From positions 610,106-663,473 of the forward strand of contig BFEA01000222.1 of the NCBI GenBank assembly GCA_003427395.1: DNA of 53,368 nt, written 5' to 3'. Both the position numbers and the translations under genes were made by a program. Below, one piece after another: positions 19,868 through 31,046 of this stretch (its first letter is position 1; each line of letters starts with the position of its first letter). This DNA comes from Chara braunii. Its lineage: Eukaryota; Streptophyta; Charophyceae; Charales; Characeae. The notes under the pieces were generated by a model, which searched no databases, was not told the DNA's origin, and saw nothing but the letters and a program-made list of their open reading frames with translations.

Positions 19868-20640
19868 CGCAAGGAAAATGAGCAATAGCGGAATGACAGA
19901 TTCCAGATTGCAAAATCACATTGAAAGCCAGGAAGTCCGACACTGTCCAAAGAGCAGAATTGCACTGATATTACACCAATGGAGAACCCAAAACAATAAA
20001 TCCAAGTGTCAATGAGAGCATACTCTTGCCATCACCAACATAAGTATCCAAAGCCCCTCCTCCTACTTGGCGCACGGCGCCCAGACCACAATCACACAAC
20101 TACTACCAGCCTATGCATTGACAATGCAACTGTTGAAATCAGCAGCAGAACTGAAGTACATGAAGATGTGGACGCTTGTAGACTATCGCCGAGACCAAGT
20201 ACGTGCCCTCACATCATCATCCTCATCTCTTTCTCTCCCTCGTCTTCTCTACCCACACCTTCCTCCCGTACACGAAGACCACCACCACCTTGATTGGCTA
20301 TCGTCCAAGCCAAGCCCGACTATGGGGGCTGGCTATGGCGCTGTCCTCAACAGCGCCCTGCACCTCTCGCACGACCGCACACGCGCGCGCACTTGCCCAC
20401 ACACTAGCATAGAAGCAGCTCTGCATGCGCTTGCAAGTGCCTAATGTCTGCCCTGGCGCCCGACCCTTTCCTATATGGAAAGTGGCGGGCGCTTTGCATT
20501 GCCCTGACCTCGTGAGACCGAGTTTCCAGTAGCTTCAGTCTCGGCCAAAGTGTATGCGTCCAGGCCCGTTCAGACAATGAATTGATTAGGCATGCCCAGC
20601 CACCCAAGCACGAACATGCGCTGCCCCCTGCTTTGGCCAC
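19868..20640 (-). mobile_element. Element A: 5' LTR (family C)
   Basis: In reverse complement this follows the family-C LTR: CCACTTTCCATATAGGAAAG near 20470, a CATCATCATC-type stretch near 20210, the TTGGTGATGGCAAGAG word at 20020, and the end TTTTCCTTGCG. It is more diverged than the two LTRs of element C. The upstream boundary is unclear. Confidence 0.7.
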
Positions 20641-20984
20641 GTTGCTAGATCGGGCAGGAAGGCTAACGAATCTTTCCCATTCTCATGTGCAGGGCGAATG
20701 TAACCAATTGGCGCATGGCAACTGTCTGGTGCCGACCAAAATTTGCAAAAATTGACGAGTTCAGGGCGCATTCAGATTCAGGGGGCCCACTTTCACTTCC
20801 GGCGGGCACATGCCTGTTGCAGGGCCATATGCCAAGGGGTCAAACCCTCGCATTCCCCTCAAGAGGGAGACTTGACCGAAGGCTGCCATATATGCATCGA
20901 AGAGCTGCAAGTTGCTACTTAGGTCTTCAACAACGACGGAGAATCCGACGTTGTAACATGGGTGTAGGAAGGCCCTCTTACTAA

Positions 20985-21257
20985 TGCTAGGACACTTCGT
21001 CTAGTGGTAGCTAGGGGTCAGGAGGACCTACGAGAGAGGACGGTGAGTTGTTATTCATCTTTGGAGGTCGGGACTCACAGGCAAGTGTTGTGTGACTTGG
21101 ATATGCCCATGGGTGGTTGCTTGGTACTTCATCGCCTGTTGGGGTGTGCTGGGCTCTTTTCCTCTTCTCGTCGGTCTTGGTTGTGTGTATGAGCATGTGG
21201 ATTGCTTTCTCACCTGATGGATGATGAATGATATATCTTTTTTTTTTTTTTTTTTAA
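20985..21257 (+). repeat. SINE-like element with poly-T tail
   Basis: GACACTTCGTCTAGTGGTAG resembles a tRNA 5' half with an A box, a B-box-like region is eroded (GGAGGTCGGGACTC), and the segment ends in ATATATC plus an 18-T run at 21238-21256. T-tailed tRNA-derived SINEs are known from plants. Family assignment was not possible. Confidence 0.4.
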
Positions 21258-21570
21258 AGCAAATGCTCCAATCTATTCGTGGGGAGCAGCACGTGCAGGG
21301 AACCGGGCCCAGCGTCCCGTATCGAATTGTACAGATCATTAAGAACATTTGAGAACATTTGAGATCATTTGAGATACCGGGGCCATTACCCGGCTTCGGC
21401 TGAGATCAGTCTGTGAATATCTAATGACCTATTAAGGAACTACTAATGCAGTAGGGTGCCATAGAGGTCCTACGAATGCTCGCAACCCTCAAAATTCCTA
21501 ACAAGCCCTTCTAAGACTTTCCAGCACAATCTTACTCCCTGCTGAGCTCTTCCAGGCCTCACGCCCCACG

Positions 21571-21697
21571 GCTAAGTGGACTGGGGTGAAAGTTAAGCCC
21601 CAAGATGAGCACTTAACCCCACCCCAGCACGGATTTCTCCGCGACCCGGTGTACCCAGTCACTCATTCTCAACCACAGGTCGTAGGCGTGGCCACCC
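21571..21697 (-). repeat. 126-bp repeat, inverted partner of 18736-18861
   Basis: Reverse complement of the 18736 repeat with a few substitutions (for example CGTGG/CGCGG). Its flank beyond CTTAGCCGT differs, and there is no tRNA-like sequence here. Confidence 0.85.
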
Positions 21698-22899
21698 TTT
21701 CAGCCCAATCACCGTTGTATGGTCGGCTGTAATAGTTGGTACTAGCCGGCGGCAGCGCGCAGCAGCTTGCAGCAATCAACAGCAGTTTGTGCACAGTCAA
21801 CAGGCGCAGCAGCAGTTCGCACCGGCTTAGCAACAGCCAGCCGCAGCCAGCAGCAGTCCCCCAGAGCCTCACCTGTCGTCTGCACTCTCTAGCAGCAATA
21901 GCAACTGATACCGGATGCAGCCACTATGCGTAGCACTGAGGTGTGTGCTAAGTATAGTGGACAGGCAGCGGACAGGTAGCCCAAGGACCAAAAGTTCTTA
22001 TACCCCGTGACGCAGCTGCAGCCCCGCAGCCTCGGCCAGCAGCCTTTGACACAGCGTACGCCTCGTACACACACGCGATGTATCGTAGTACGGCAAAGGC
22101 ACGCAACGAGACCCAGCGACAATATGGCTTAGCACAGCAAACGTAGCAACTGCACAGCTGTCTGACTACTTCCTCTATACTACAGCTTCGCCTCCCAACA
22201 TGAAGCCGCAGCCCCACTGCTCCAAACAGCCGCGGTGCTCAGAACAGTGCAGCAACCTGCAGCAAGCCCAGCAACTGCCGTAGTAAGAATGCCGTCACAA
22301 TGGGCAACAAGGCACCCGGCTATAGAGCTGTGTTGTGCTATAGCACAGTAGAAAGTGGGATCAGCTACAGCCTGTAGTAGTTTGCGCGTAGGGCTAGTGA
22401 AACAGGCCCAGCTATAGTAAATAAAAAACAGCCAATACACGGTAGTTCATACGGTCATCAATCAACACAACAACCCATAGTGAGCACGATACTGCTGTAA
22501 CAGAGGATCCGCGGCCAAGTAGTCATTCGTTTGGTGAATACTACAATAGCCCAGTACAACAGCTGCCGTAGTGGCAGCATAGCTGACGCAACCTGCGGCC
22601 CACATATTAGCAGAGCAACACTGGATACCGCATCAACCGGAACGCCCAGTGGGGTGCGGCCCCTTTTTCCTTTTGGGCATACAACGTCGAATAGTAATCG
22701 AGGACCGTCACGTCATCCTCTCATAGTACCATTCATCGTGCTCATGGTCCAAGTGAAACAACCATGGACCAGACTGCCCCTTGCTGGCTTACCGATGCCT
22801 CCCCACGCTCTTGCGCTAGAAGTCAATAACATACTGCTCAACATGCAAGCCTCGCCGCTCTGCTCCTGGCTACTCCGGTCGCTCGGGTTAGCGGGGTCA
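21698..22899. other. No gene seen; CAG/GCA-rich degenerate stretch
   Basis: CAGCAGC, GCAGCAAC and TAGCACAG words recur irregularly from 21740 to 22620 without a clean period. Open frames are low-complexity. Confidence 0.5.
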
Positions 22900-23899
22900 G
22901 AGTGACTCCGTCCTTCAAGCGCGGAATCATTCGCTACCCTCTCTCAACTGGTCTCTCAGCGAGGCCGAGTAAGTCTCCCGCTGGCACACACAGATCGTCA
23001 CCGCCTTCCCGAGCCAACGCCGTAGCTCGGCCTCTGGCCCATCCTGCATCCGCCAACTCCTCTCCGAGGTAAGTTCCCCCTCCTCCCTCTCTCTCCGTTT
23101 CACTCTTCTCGTTCACTATCACCCCCCCCTTCTATTCACGAGTGCACCTGGTCGCTTCCCCATGCCAAGTTCATCCAAAACTCTTGAGGACGAAGATCCG
23201 AAGCGAGAAGGAAAGCATCGCGGAGCGGCCTTATTGGAGACGATCAGCAACCACCGAACGATGATTACTCACCCCGACAAGCAGTCCACCACGCCGAAGT
23301 AAGAGTCGTGCTCGGGGGAATGAATTTTCCGCCAGAATACGACCATATGTATTACTTTCTTATCCCGCTTACACCCACCTGATTGTTGCCACATAGCCAA
23401 AACTAGCATCGTCGCCGCACTCACCAGCCTCCAAAACTCTTAGTTACCACCTTCTTTCGCTCGATCCAGTCACAAAACGATCGAGCCCCTCACTTCACTC
23501 ATACCATAGCCTCCCTTCCTATATCTCAGCGCGCTGTTTTTCCCCTCTATCTTTCTTTCTACTAACTTAACACTCCAACTGACCTCACTATGCATCTCGC
23601 CCGGGGTCAAAACCCCGGAATCGCCTCTTCCCTCACCTAAAACAGTCCCCAAACGAGCGAGCACCACATCCTCCGCTGCGCCCCATCCGTCACTCTCAAT
23701 TTTGCCACCTCCGACTTCAGTCTCAATGCATCTGGCGTGCCTTTGCGACCGGGTCCTTCCCCCTCTCTGCTGCCCGTCGCCTCTCCGCCCTGCCTCACCG
23801 TACCATCCCAGCACCCGTCCCCCGCAGCGCTTCTGTTGTCTTCATCCCGGTCCCTCAGCATCACACGGTCTGACAGCGCTAACCCCCCTAATGACCGTC
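22900..23899 (-). repeat. CT-rich body of the dispersed module (copy 2)
   Basis: Parallels 2640-3615, with matching words GCATCTGGCG and CTGCTGCCCGTCG and the same position next to a U6-like sequence. No recognised coding. Confidence 0.45.
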
Positions 23900-23999
23900 T
23901 AGATGTCGGACCTGCTCTCGTTTTATGCGCATCACCCGTGCACCGGGCTATGCCAATTTCCCATGTATCGTTCCAATTTTAACGGATGTCCCGAAGGAC
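23900..23999 (-). pseudogene. Near-full-length U6 snRNA-derived sequence
   Basis: The minus strand starts GTCCTTCGGGACATCCG, then TTAAAATTGGAACGATACAT, and keeps a U6-like 3' half (ATTGGCATAGCCC, GGTGATGCGCATAAAACGAG, GGTCC). The total of about 100 nt equals U6 length. The central ACAGAGA box reads ACATGGGA, so it would not work in splicing. A tRNA-like sequence lies upstream on the same strand (24237-24345), as in the copies near 3.7 and 4.3 kb. Confidence 0.85.
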
Positions 24000-24236
24000 T
24001 CCATCGGGGTAATGCCCCTCGGCACCGTTAGAGCCAGACGACCTTTGCGCCGGTCCTATCGGCGGAGAGTGGGGTTTGCTCTCAGGCGACCCCGAGTTTC
24101 GCCCACTGAGACCCCTCCCCTTTTGCCTGGACCTGACCACGGTTGGTAAGCCAGGCCCCGAAAGGGGCAAAAAGAAAAGAGAAAAAAATAAAAAACTTAC
24201 AAGGACGGACAATTAGAAAAACAAGTGTCTGCTGGC
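24000..24236. other. Linker between U6-like and tRNA-like parts; A-rich patch
   Basis: Contains a GC-rich linker, a CCCCGAAAGGGGC hairpin near 24153 and an A-rich patch (24170-24200). No gene. Confidence 0.5.
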
Positions 24237-24345
24237 ACCTTGCCAGTCCCGTGGGTCGAACCTGTCACCGCGTCTACTAGCAAAAGCCTGAGGGGGATAG
24301 GCTCCGGCGGGCCCTCAACCACTCGGCTTTCTCCATGCTGCTCCA
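24237..24345 (-). repeat. tRNA-Ser/Leu-like SINE head
   Basis: The minus strand reads GCCGAGTGGTTGAGGGC, the A-box type typical of class II Ser/Leu tRNAs, and later ACAGGTTCGACCCACG (B box). The distance between boxes fits a long variable arm. Acceptor stem not found. Directly precedes element B on the plus strand. Confidence 0.6.
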
Positions 24346-24363
24346 CGGCCTGCTGACTCTGAT

Positions 24364-24639
24364 GTGAATAATGAAGAAGAAAAATTAAACGCCTTTAGAA
24401 AGTCTGCCAACGTGAAGGGACCAAACCGGAATTCGGGGAAGAACTATGTCCAACTTCCCAAGGGAGTCAAAATCCCATCGAAACCAGAGGATGCAGCCAC
24501 TAAATTGTGGGTTGACCTCCGGATCACTGAAAATGATTGGAGGATTAGGCTCAAGAAGGGATTATGCCTGCAGTGCCAAAAACTGAACCACAAAGTACAA
24601 GAATGTTATAGGCTGTCGGGAAACCAGAATTGGGCATAG
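24364..24639 (+). pseudogene. Element B: gag C-terminus with zinc knuckle
   Basis: Only the end of gag is present. A Lys-rich segment is followed by LCLQCQKLNHKVQEC, a CX2CX4HX4C knuckle of a Ty3/gypsy gag. The 5' part and LTR are missing, and the break is next to the tRNA-like sequence ending at 24345. The frame changes before the protease. Confidence 0.75.
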
Positions 24640-25474
24640 AGTTGACATCAGCATGCTCTACGACAAAGGAGGCTGAACCTGATGCAATTCAACAACCCTC
24701 CCTTGAAGCCCCATCGTTTGCTGAATCCAAGGCTGAAGTTTGTCATGCTTTGTATGTGGAGCCTTGGGAGGAGTCTGAGACGGTCGACTTTCACTATCAC
24801 TCAGAGCATTGGGCGAAGATGAAACATCAGCGTGCTCAAGGGACAATGAAGTTAATCTTCTTCAAACTTCTCATAAACCACCGCTATCTTCGTGTCTTGA
24901 TTGATTGTGGTGCGACAAGTAACTTCATGTCGCCACACGGGATACGCAAAGTGGGCTTGGGGATGAAGCAAGTGGCTTTGCAGAACCCTTGCCAGACTCA
25001 AGTAGGCAACAAAGAGGTTGTCTCATCTACGCATGCAGTCAAAGGTATGCGCACTACAAGGACAAGACAATCACCCACGCTTTGAACTTCTATGTCCTTG
25101 ACAAGTGTCCCTTCGATGCAGTCCTTGGCTTGGGCTGGCTGCAGTCCCAATGCGAATGGGCCAAGTGGAAGAAGTCACTTTTCATGGTCAAATATGCTCA
25201 AGGGAACGAGCCTCCTATCCTCTTGGATGAGAAGCACGAGTCCCCAGTGACTTTTCTCAATGCCATGCAGTTCTGCAAAAAGTGGCGCAAGCACAAAGAG
25301 GATGAACAAATGTATGTTGCCTATGTTCGCCCTACTCATGTGCCATCTACTTTTGCGGCTAGTACCAATACTATTTCATCTAATGAGTCTACTTCTAACA
25401 CTTTTACTTCTCTACCCTCTACTAGTCCAAATGACTCTACTTCAGATTCGGTTGCTCCCATTCGTATTTTGTGA
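24630..25474 (+). pseudogene. Element B: aspartic protease region
   Basis: FFKLLINHRYLRVLIDCGAT holds a retropepsin-type D-x-G-A-T followed by NFMSP. After a frameshift near 25000 the frame resumes with HALNFYVLDKCPFDAVLGLG, the usual protease C-terminal 'D-x-VLGLGW' block. A Ser/Thr-rich linker follows and a TGA ends the frame at 25472. Confidence 0.8.
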
Positions 25475-26407
25475 CTTGATCTAGGTGACCCGTTTGCTGA
25501 TCCTTTGCCCCCACCAGTCCCAACAAGCATTCAAAACTTACTTGATCGATTTTCGAAAGTTCTGACCGAACCACGTGGAGTTCCCACGCGATCGGTCCGA
25601 CACACAATCGAGTTAGTCGAGGGTGTTGTTCCTCCAAAGGGTTGCGTGTACCGAATGGGATCCGGCGAGTTGGAGGAACTTCGGAGACAAACCATCGAGG
25701 GTGAATCAGAATTATGTGCTCCTGTGTTGTTTGTGCCAAAGAAAGGAGGCAAACTCCACATGTGTATTGACTATCGCGGTCTAAACCGCATCACAAGAAA
25801 GAATGTTTACCCATTGCCTCGTATAGATGACTTGCTTGATGTTGCAGGCAGGTGCAAGGTCTTCTCCAAGATCGATCTCAAGTCTGGCTATCACCAGATT
25901 GAAGTCGATCCTGCGGACCAACACAAGACTGCGTTCAAGACACGTGATAAGCTTTACAAATTTACCGTAATGCCCTTTGGCCTCACGAACGCACCAGCCA
26001 CCTTTTAAAGCCTTATGGACAAGGTCCTCCGCGAACAGATTAGTCGTTTTGTGGCGGTGTATCTCGATGATGTTTTGATCTTCAACAAATCCATCGAGGA
26101 ACACATGAAGCACCTTGAGAAAGTCTTCACCATCCTCAAGAAAACGCAACGCCATCTCAACTTAGAGAAATCTGAGTTTGGGAGGGATAGCGTCATTTAT
26201 CTTGGGCATCGTTTGTCTGCTATAGGCCTAGAGTCGGAGGCAACCAAGGTTGAGGTCATACGCAACTGGCCTCAACACCCACGAACATCCGCGAACTGCG
26301 TTATTTCCTTGGTCTCGCATTGTGCTATCGGAAGGTTTATACCCCGGTTCTCTATTGTTGCTCGCCCGCTGTCCCGACTGGCAAGTAAGAATGTACTGTA
26401 CGCCTAG
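25475..26407 (+). pseudogene. Element B: reverse transcriptase
   Basis: Motifs: [51 protein letters not shown], then YLDDVLIFNKS with an intact YxDD box, and the thumb VIYLGHRLSA. One TAA at 26006 interrupts between the last two in the same frame, and the frame ends at 26405. A CAA/CAG to TAA change would explain the first stop. Confidence 0.9.
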
Positions 26408-26900
26408 GATGCAACATGTGAGACCACATTTCAAGCCTTGAAAGAGGCCTTGGTACGTTACCATGTACTCCGCATTGCAGATTCCAAACTAGCATTCGTA
26501 GCCACTATGGATGCTAGCCAATATGGCATTGGTGCAGTGCTGCAACAAGATGACGGCGATGGCTTGTGGTCGCTCGAGTACTACAACAAACACATGCCCA
26601 GCGAAAAGGTAGCGACTTCCACCTACATGCGCAAGCTCTGTGCTTTGTACGGCTTCGGATCATTGGAAGCACTATCTTTTGGGACGCCACTTCAAAGTGT
26701 TCTGAGATCATGAGACTTTGAAGTGGATCAAAAATCAAACCACCCTGTCCCACACATTACTTCGCTGGTTCCATGAGATCGACATTTTTTATTTTGAGCT
26801 AAGATATAAAAAGGGTTGTTATAATCGAGTTGGTGATGCGTTGTCTCGCCAACCCGAGTACATGACTTGCCTTGTGAATCCCTACGACCTCTGAAAAAAA
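26408..26900 (+). pseudogene. Element B: RNase H
   Basis: VATMDASQYGIGAVLQQDDG carries the first catalytic Asp. The ELYAL-type strand is broken by a frameshift near 26645. The end is recognisable as TLKWIKNQTTLSHTLLRWFH and NRVGDALSRQPEYM. Closely similar to the intact version in element E (52847-53210). Confidence 0.85.
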
Positions 26901-27480
26901 TTGAAGGAGGAGATCGTAGAATACACTGCCAAGGACCCGGACCTTGGTCCCATCCTTGAGCAGTTGCAGGTTGACCCCAACAGTCAGCCTGAATTTCACG
27001 AATATGGAGGACTAGTTTTTCGACGTTATGGAAATTACGACCGTTTGTGTGTGCCCAAACATGAGCCTCTCCGCCTGCACTTCTTGGATTTCGTTCATGG
27101 CCAGAGTGGACACTTCGGCATGGCAAAGACGTACACAAACCTATTGAGACAGTTTGTGGCCAGGTATGAAGGGATCTGCTGAAAAGTTTGTGGCTGAGTG
27201 TCAAGTGTGTCAACGAATCAAACCATGTAGACAAAAGCCCAGGAGGCTACTTACACCCCGTCCCATTCCCGATGGACTTGGGGAGTCTGTCTCTATCGAC
27301 TTCACCGACATGGGAAAGGTAAGTAAGAACGATTATTCGCAAGTAAAGTACACCTCTTCCCATTCCCGATGGACCCGGGGAGTCCGTCTCTATCGACTTC
27401 ACTGACATGGGAAAGGTAAGTAAGAACGGTTATTCGCAAGTAATGGTGATTGTTGACCGCTTCTCAAAATTCGTCAATAT
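26901..27480 (+). pseudogene. Element B: integrase zinc finger and start of core, with a 97-bp duplication
   Basis: HHCC finger: HFLDFVHGQSGHFGMAKT then CQVCQRIKPC. The core start SIDFTDMGKVSKN, carrying the first catalytic Asp, is present twice because the segment at 27261-27357 is repeated at 27358-27454. A frameshift lies near 27175. The duplication adds 97 bases and itself shifts the frame. Confidence 0.85.
27261..27454 (+). repeat. 97-bp tandem duplication in integrase
   Basis: TCCCATTCCCGATGGAC starts at 27261 and again at 27358. Both units run through TCGACTTCAC, GACATGGGAAAGGTAAGTAA and TTATTCGCAAGTAA with a few differences. Confidence 0.95.
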
Positions 27481-28235
27481 AATTCCTTTGCCATCTCATG
27501 CCCCAACTGAATTGGTCATCCGTAAGTTCAAACAAAAGTACATTATATAAATCGAAACCCCGAAAACTATGGTGAGTGAACGGGACCCGCGCTTCATAAG
27601 TACCGAATGGAAGGACTTCACGTCCCAACTCCTTGGCCTCAAACTATGCATGACATTTGGCCGACATCCTGAAGCCAACGGTTTGGCTGAGGAGATCAAC
27701 CAGATGATGTTCAAACTTCTCCGCGCTTTAATCATTTCGGATCAGGAAACGTGAGATGAAGAGCTGTATTCAGTCAAGGGGTTGTACAACAACATCCATT
27801 CTTCCACCGGCATGACGCCGAACAGGCTGCATTACGGTTGGCAGATTCATAATCCTCTCTCCTACTTAGTACCTGAACAGCCAGTTGGTCTAACGCCTGG
27901 CAGGCTTGGCTTTAGTGTCAAGTACGATCGCTTGCTCAAAGTTGCCATCGCAACAATGACCAAGCGACAACACGCAATGATCCATCATGCAAACAAGAAG
28001 TGCAAACCTTCAGATATTGAAGTGGGAAGTTATGTCTGGGTCAAGATGTCTGAATTCTCAGAAGAAGAGGGAGTGTCACACAAACTTCTCCCACTCTATT
28101 ACGGTCAGTGGGAAGTTCTAGATGTGATTGGCAAGGATGGGTTCCGCCCTTCATACATAGTTGCCGTGCCGCCTCATCTGCGCACATACCTTGTCTTTCA
28201 TGCATTAAAACTGTATATACACCGTGATGCTAAGT
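27481..28235 (+). pseudogene. Element B: integrase core and C-terminal domain
   Basis: The second catalytic position reads MVSERDPRFIS, so the usual Asp of S-D-R-D is Glu. NGLAEEINQ keeps the third (Glu) residue. The C-terminal domain has GSYVWVKMSEFSEEEGVSHK, then PLYYGQWEVLDVIG and HLRTYLVFHALKL. Stops at 27549 and 27752 interrupt. The coding sequence is cut near 28230 and joins the middle of an LTR, so the end of the polyprotein and the LTR start are deleted compared with element E. Confidence 0.85.
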
Positions 28236-28240
28236 CCGAC

Positions 28241-28958
28241 CAGTCTGAGTCTAGGGCCTGTACAGGCAATATCAGAGTCTGCAATGATGTTTCCTTCCGG
28301 AAAGGAGGAGGTACCGGTTGCTTGGAAGGTCGAGCGGCCTGAAAGTCACCGCCCAAGAGGCAAGCAGGCCTCTATATCTCCAGGTCGGGCGAAGAGCCCA
28401 ACTTCATTGTCGGTGTGCAAGCTTCTCGACAAACTGGTTGGAGCGTTGGCTGGAGCAGCGCTGCTGGGGAAGGAGCAAGGACACGGAGGAGGACGAAGGC
28501 CAGGGCTAGGGAGGAGCGCCAAAGGTACTTACCCCACTCTGGTGGCAGCCATCTTCATCACCTTGGTGGGCACTGCAGCAGGAAGGCCCCAGCTGGGGGT
28601 AGAGCTACATCAAGAAGCTTCGAGGCAGAGTCAGGCATGGCGGCCTGAGCTAGGGCAGCCATAGCTTCTTTGGGTTGTCCTTTGGGCATCTGGGCAAGGC
28701 CTAGTACTCCACCATAGCCTCGGCTTATGAGAGTGAAGAGTGAGGGAGGCGGGCATGGCTATGGTGGACCTCAAGTGATACCTGCAATAGAAGAGGGATT
28801 CGGACATTGATTCTGGTTCAACCATTCAACATTGTATTATTATTTCTTGTGTGAATAAGAGAGGAGGAGACAAGGAGGAGGAGAGTGATTGGCGAAGAAG
28901 AAGAACATTCTCATTGGTCTATGCTGGTGTACATCATCTTCTTCTTCTTCTACCCCTC
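28241..28958 (+). mobile_element. Element B: partial 3' LTR
   Basis: From TGAGTCTAGGGCCTGTA to the CTTCTTCTTCTTC run, this matches, in reverse complement, 50080-50785 of the LTR of element E, including ATTCAACATTGTATTATTAT and TGGTGTACATC. The first approximately 430 bp of the LTR (see 50786-51212) are missing. The large Gly/Arg-rich open frames here are LTR sequence, not genes. Confidence 0.8.
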
Positions 28959-29791
28959 TGCAAATATTTTCCACGGCCTTCTGGGCCTTTTCTGAAATGC
29001 AGGCCCTGGGCAAAAATCGCAGCATTATACACAGACAGTTGGGAGGCACAACTGAACGAGGCCCAGCAGCTGCAACAGAGGCCCAACCACTTGAGGCCTA
29101 CCGGAAACTTCTGGGCGCAGGCCCAGCCCAGCCGGACCGCAGGGCAGGCAGACTCTTTCCATATAGGAAAGAGCTCGCCGCCTGGAGGGTCATTCGGGCA
29201 CTTGCAAGCTAGCAGCAGGGCTCCTGGAGCAGAGACTCGCGGGCTGCTGCTTGCAATAAGGCAAGGTGCTGCGCACGTGTGGTCCTGTAGGAGGAAGGGC
29301 GCTGCTGAGGGCAGCGCCATAGCCCAGCCTCCACAGTTGGCTGGGGCTTGGATGTACAGCAGGGCGCAGGGGTGGTCTTCGGGTGTACAGTGGGAAGACG
29401 TGGGTGAAAGACGAGGAAGAAGGGCAGGGAGATGATGATGATGATGATGTGAGGGCACATACCTGGTATTGGCAATGGTCTGCATTGGTCGACATCTTCA
29501 AGTACTTCATATGCTGCTGACGTCAACAGTTGGATTGTCAATTCGTAGGCAGATAGTAGCTATGTAAGGAGTAGGTTGGGCGCTGAGCGCCAAGTAGGGG
29601 GAAGGGCCTGGATACTTATGTTGGTGATGGCAAGAGCAAGCTCTCATTGACATTCGGTTTTCAGTGTTACAATTCTCCATTGGTGTTATATTGGTGCAAT
29701 GCTGCTTTCTTGACACTGGGATACTTTCAGGCTTTCAATGTGATTGTGCAATCTGGACTTTGTCATCTCGCTATTGCTCATTTTCCTTGCA
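28959..29791 (+). mobile_element. Element C: 5' LTR (truncated)
   Basis: From GCAAATATTTTCCACGGCCT to TTTTCCTTGCA this matches 36563-37387. The first about 210 bp of the LTR are missing and replaced by element B LTR. It includes a (GAT)n stretch near 29430. The end CA followed by ATT and a primer-binding site fixes the LTR 3' boundary. Confidence 0.88.
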
Positions 29792-29794
29792 ATT

Positions 29795-29806
29795 TGGTAC
29801 CAGAGC
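29795..29806 (+). other. Primer-binding site, initiator-Met tRNA type
   Basis: TGGTACCAGAGC differs by one base from TGGTATCAGAGC. Located three bases after the LTR end. Confidence 0.88.
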
Positions 29807-31046
29807 TGGTTTGAACTGCGCTTTACTGGTTCTTCACAATAGCTATTTGGTGCTTTGCATGCGGTGTGGGGCAGTGATAAGGCTTGGGCGTTGGACGATA
29901 GGCGGCCCAAGGTCGTGTGGGCGCACTAGGAAGGCTATGTGGTGACATAGGGGTATACCCTGGATGATGAGATCTCACTGATGTGGCATTTAAGCCGAGG
30001 TGGAACTGCATTTCGCTGTTTGTTGTGCCAAGGCAAAGACCGGTCATCATAAATGCACGTCACGTTGCCGGTGAGAAATTTGTGGTTGGGGGCAGCATTA
30101 TGAGGTACGTTGCTATCTTCCTTATCTACCCTCTTCATTACTTCTTACCGTGAGGAAGTGAGTTTTGTCTTGAGAGTCCTCTCAATGTGAGGCGTCGCGA
30201 GCGCTCAACCTTGAGAGTCGACATTCTTCCTGGGCAGCAAGCTGGTGGGAGATGGGCGAAGCCTCTGAAGGGCCCTGGACGAAGCACTCGGGTCACGGTC
30301 ACCATGCCAACCCGTTGGGACTAGTACACGCATGCTTTGCCGCAAGTCCTTGGTTTTGCTGCTGCGCAATAGGGGTCATGTTGGGCATGCCAGCCCTTTA
30401 AGACCGTCTATAAACATTTCTGGCGGGTTCCGGTTGAACCCTGGCTGTGATTGTCGTCCTGTCTGCGACGTGAAATAATTGTTGAGGACCTTGGGGGCTG
30501 TCCTTAAACTGCCTCTTGATCAGCCAGATCAAACCGGAAGTAAGGCTCATTGCATGCGAGGGTAAACAAAGTGCAAGGGCTGGCAGGCTTAGCATAGACT
30601 TGGGTCACAAGGGTGGGCCAGATTGCACACCTTCAAACATGCTGCTCAACCAGATGTTCAGGACAAGAGACTACTCAAGAGGGATACAGGGGGAGGGGGG
30701 ATTCTGGCAATTGTTCGCTGCGGTACTGATTAGATAAACTGCCATTCAGCATGCAGCTCCATAGGTAATTTATTTTTATTTTGATTATTTAGTTGTACGG
30801 ACTTGGTAACAACTAACAAACAACCGCAGATAGGATATAACATTCTTTGCTGCATTGCAATCTGTTTTAGAATAATCTAAAAATAGAAATAAAGTTACTT
30901 GTAGGACCTGACACTGATTGCTGGTTACCACTTGACTACTACTCTCCAGACTGACCGAAACTAGTGATTGTTAATACTCAGTTGGGTGTCATGTTGAGGT
31001 AGGATTCAATGTGGATTCTAGTTTAGATCACACACCACTGTAGTCC
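29807..31046 (+). mobile_element. Element C: 5' leader
   Basis: Non-coding region between primer-binding site and gag. The first 575 bases match, in inverse, 19281-19852. The rest is specific to this copy. No ORF of interest. Confidence 0.75.

Noticed and set aside
28851-29485. Long open frames on both strands (up to 194 codons)
   Set aside because: They lie in LTR sequence and recur in the other LTR copies (36496-37085, 38647-38919). No coding signature.
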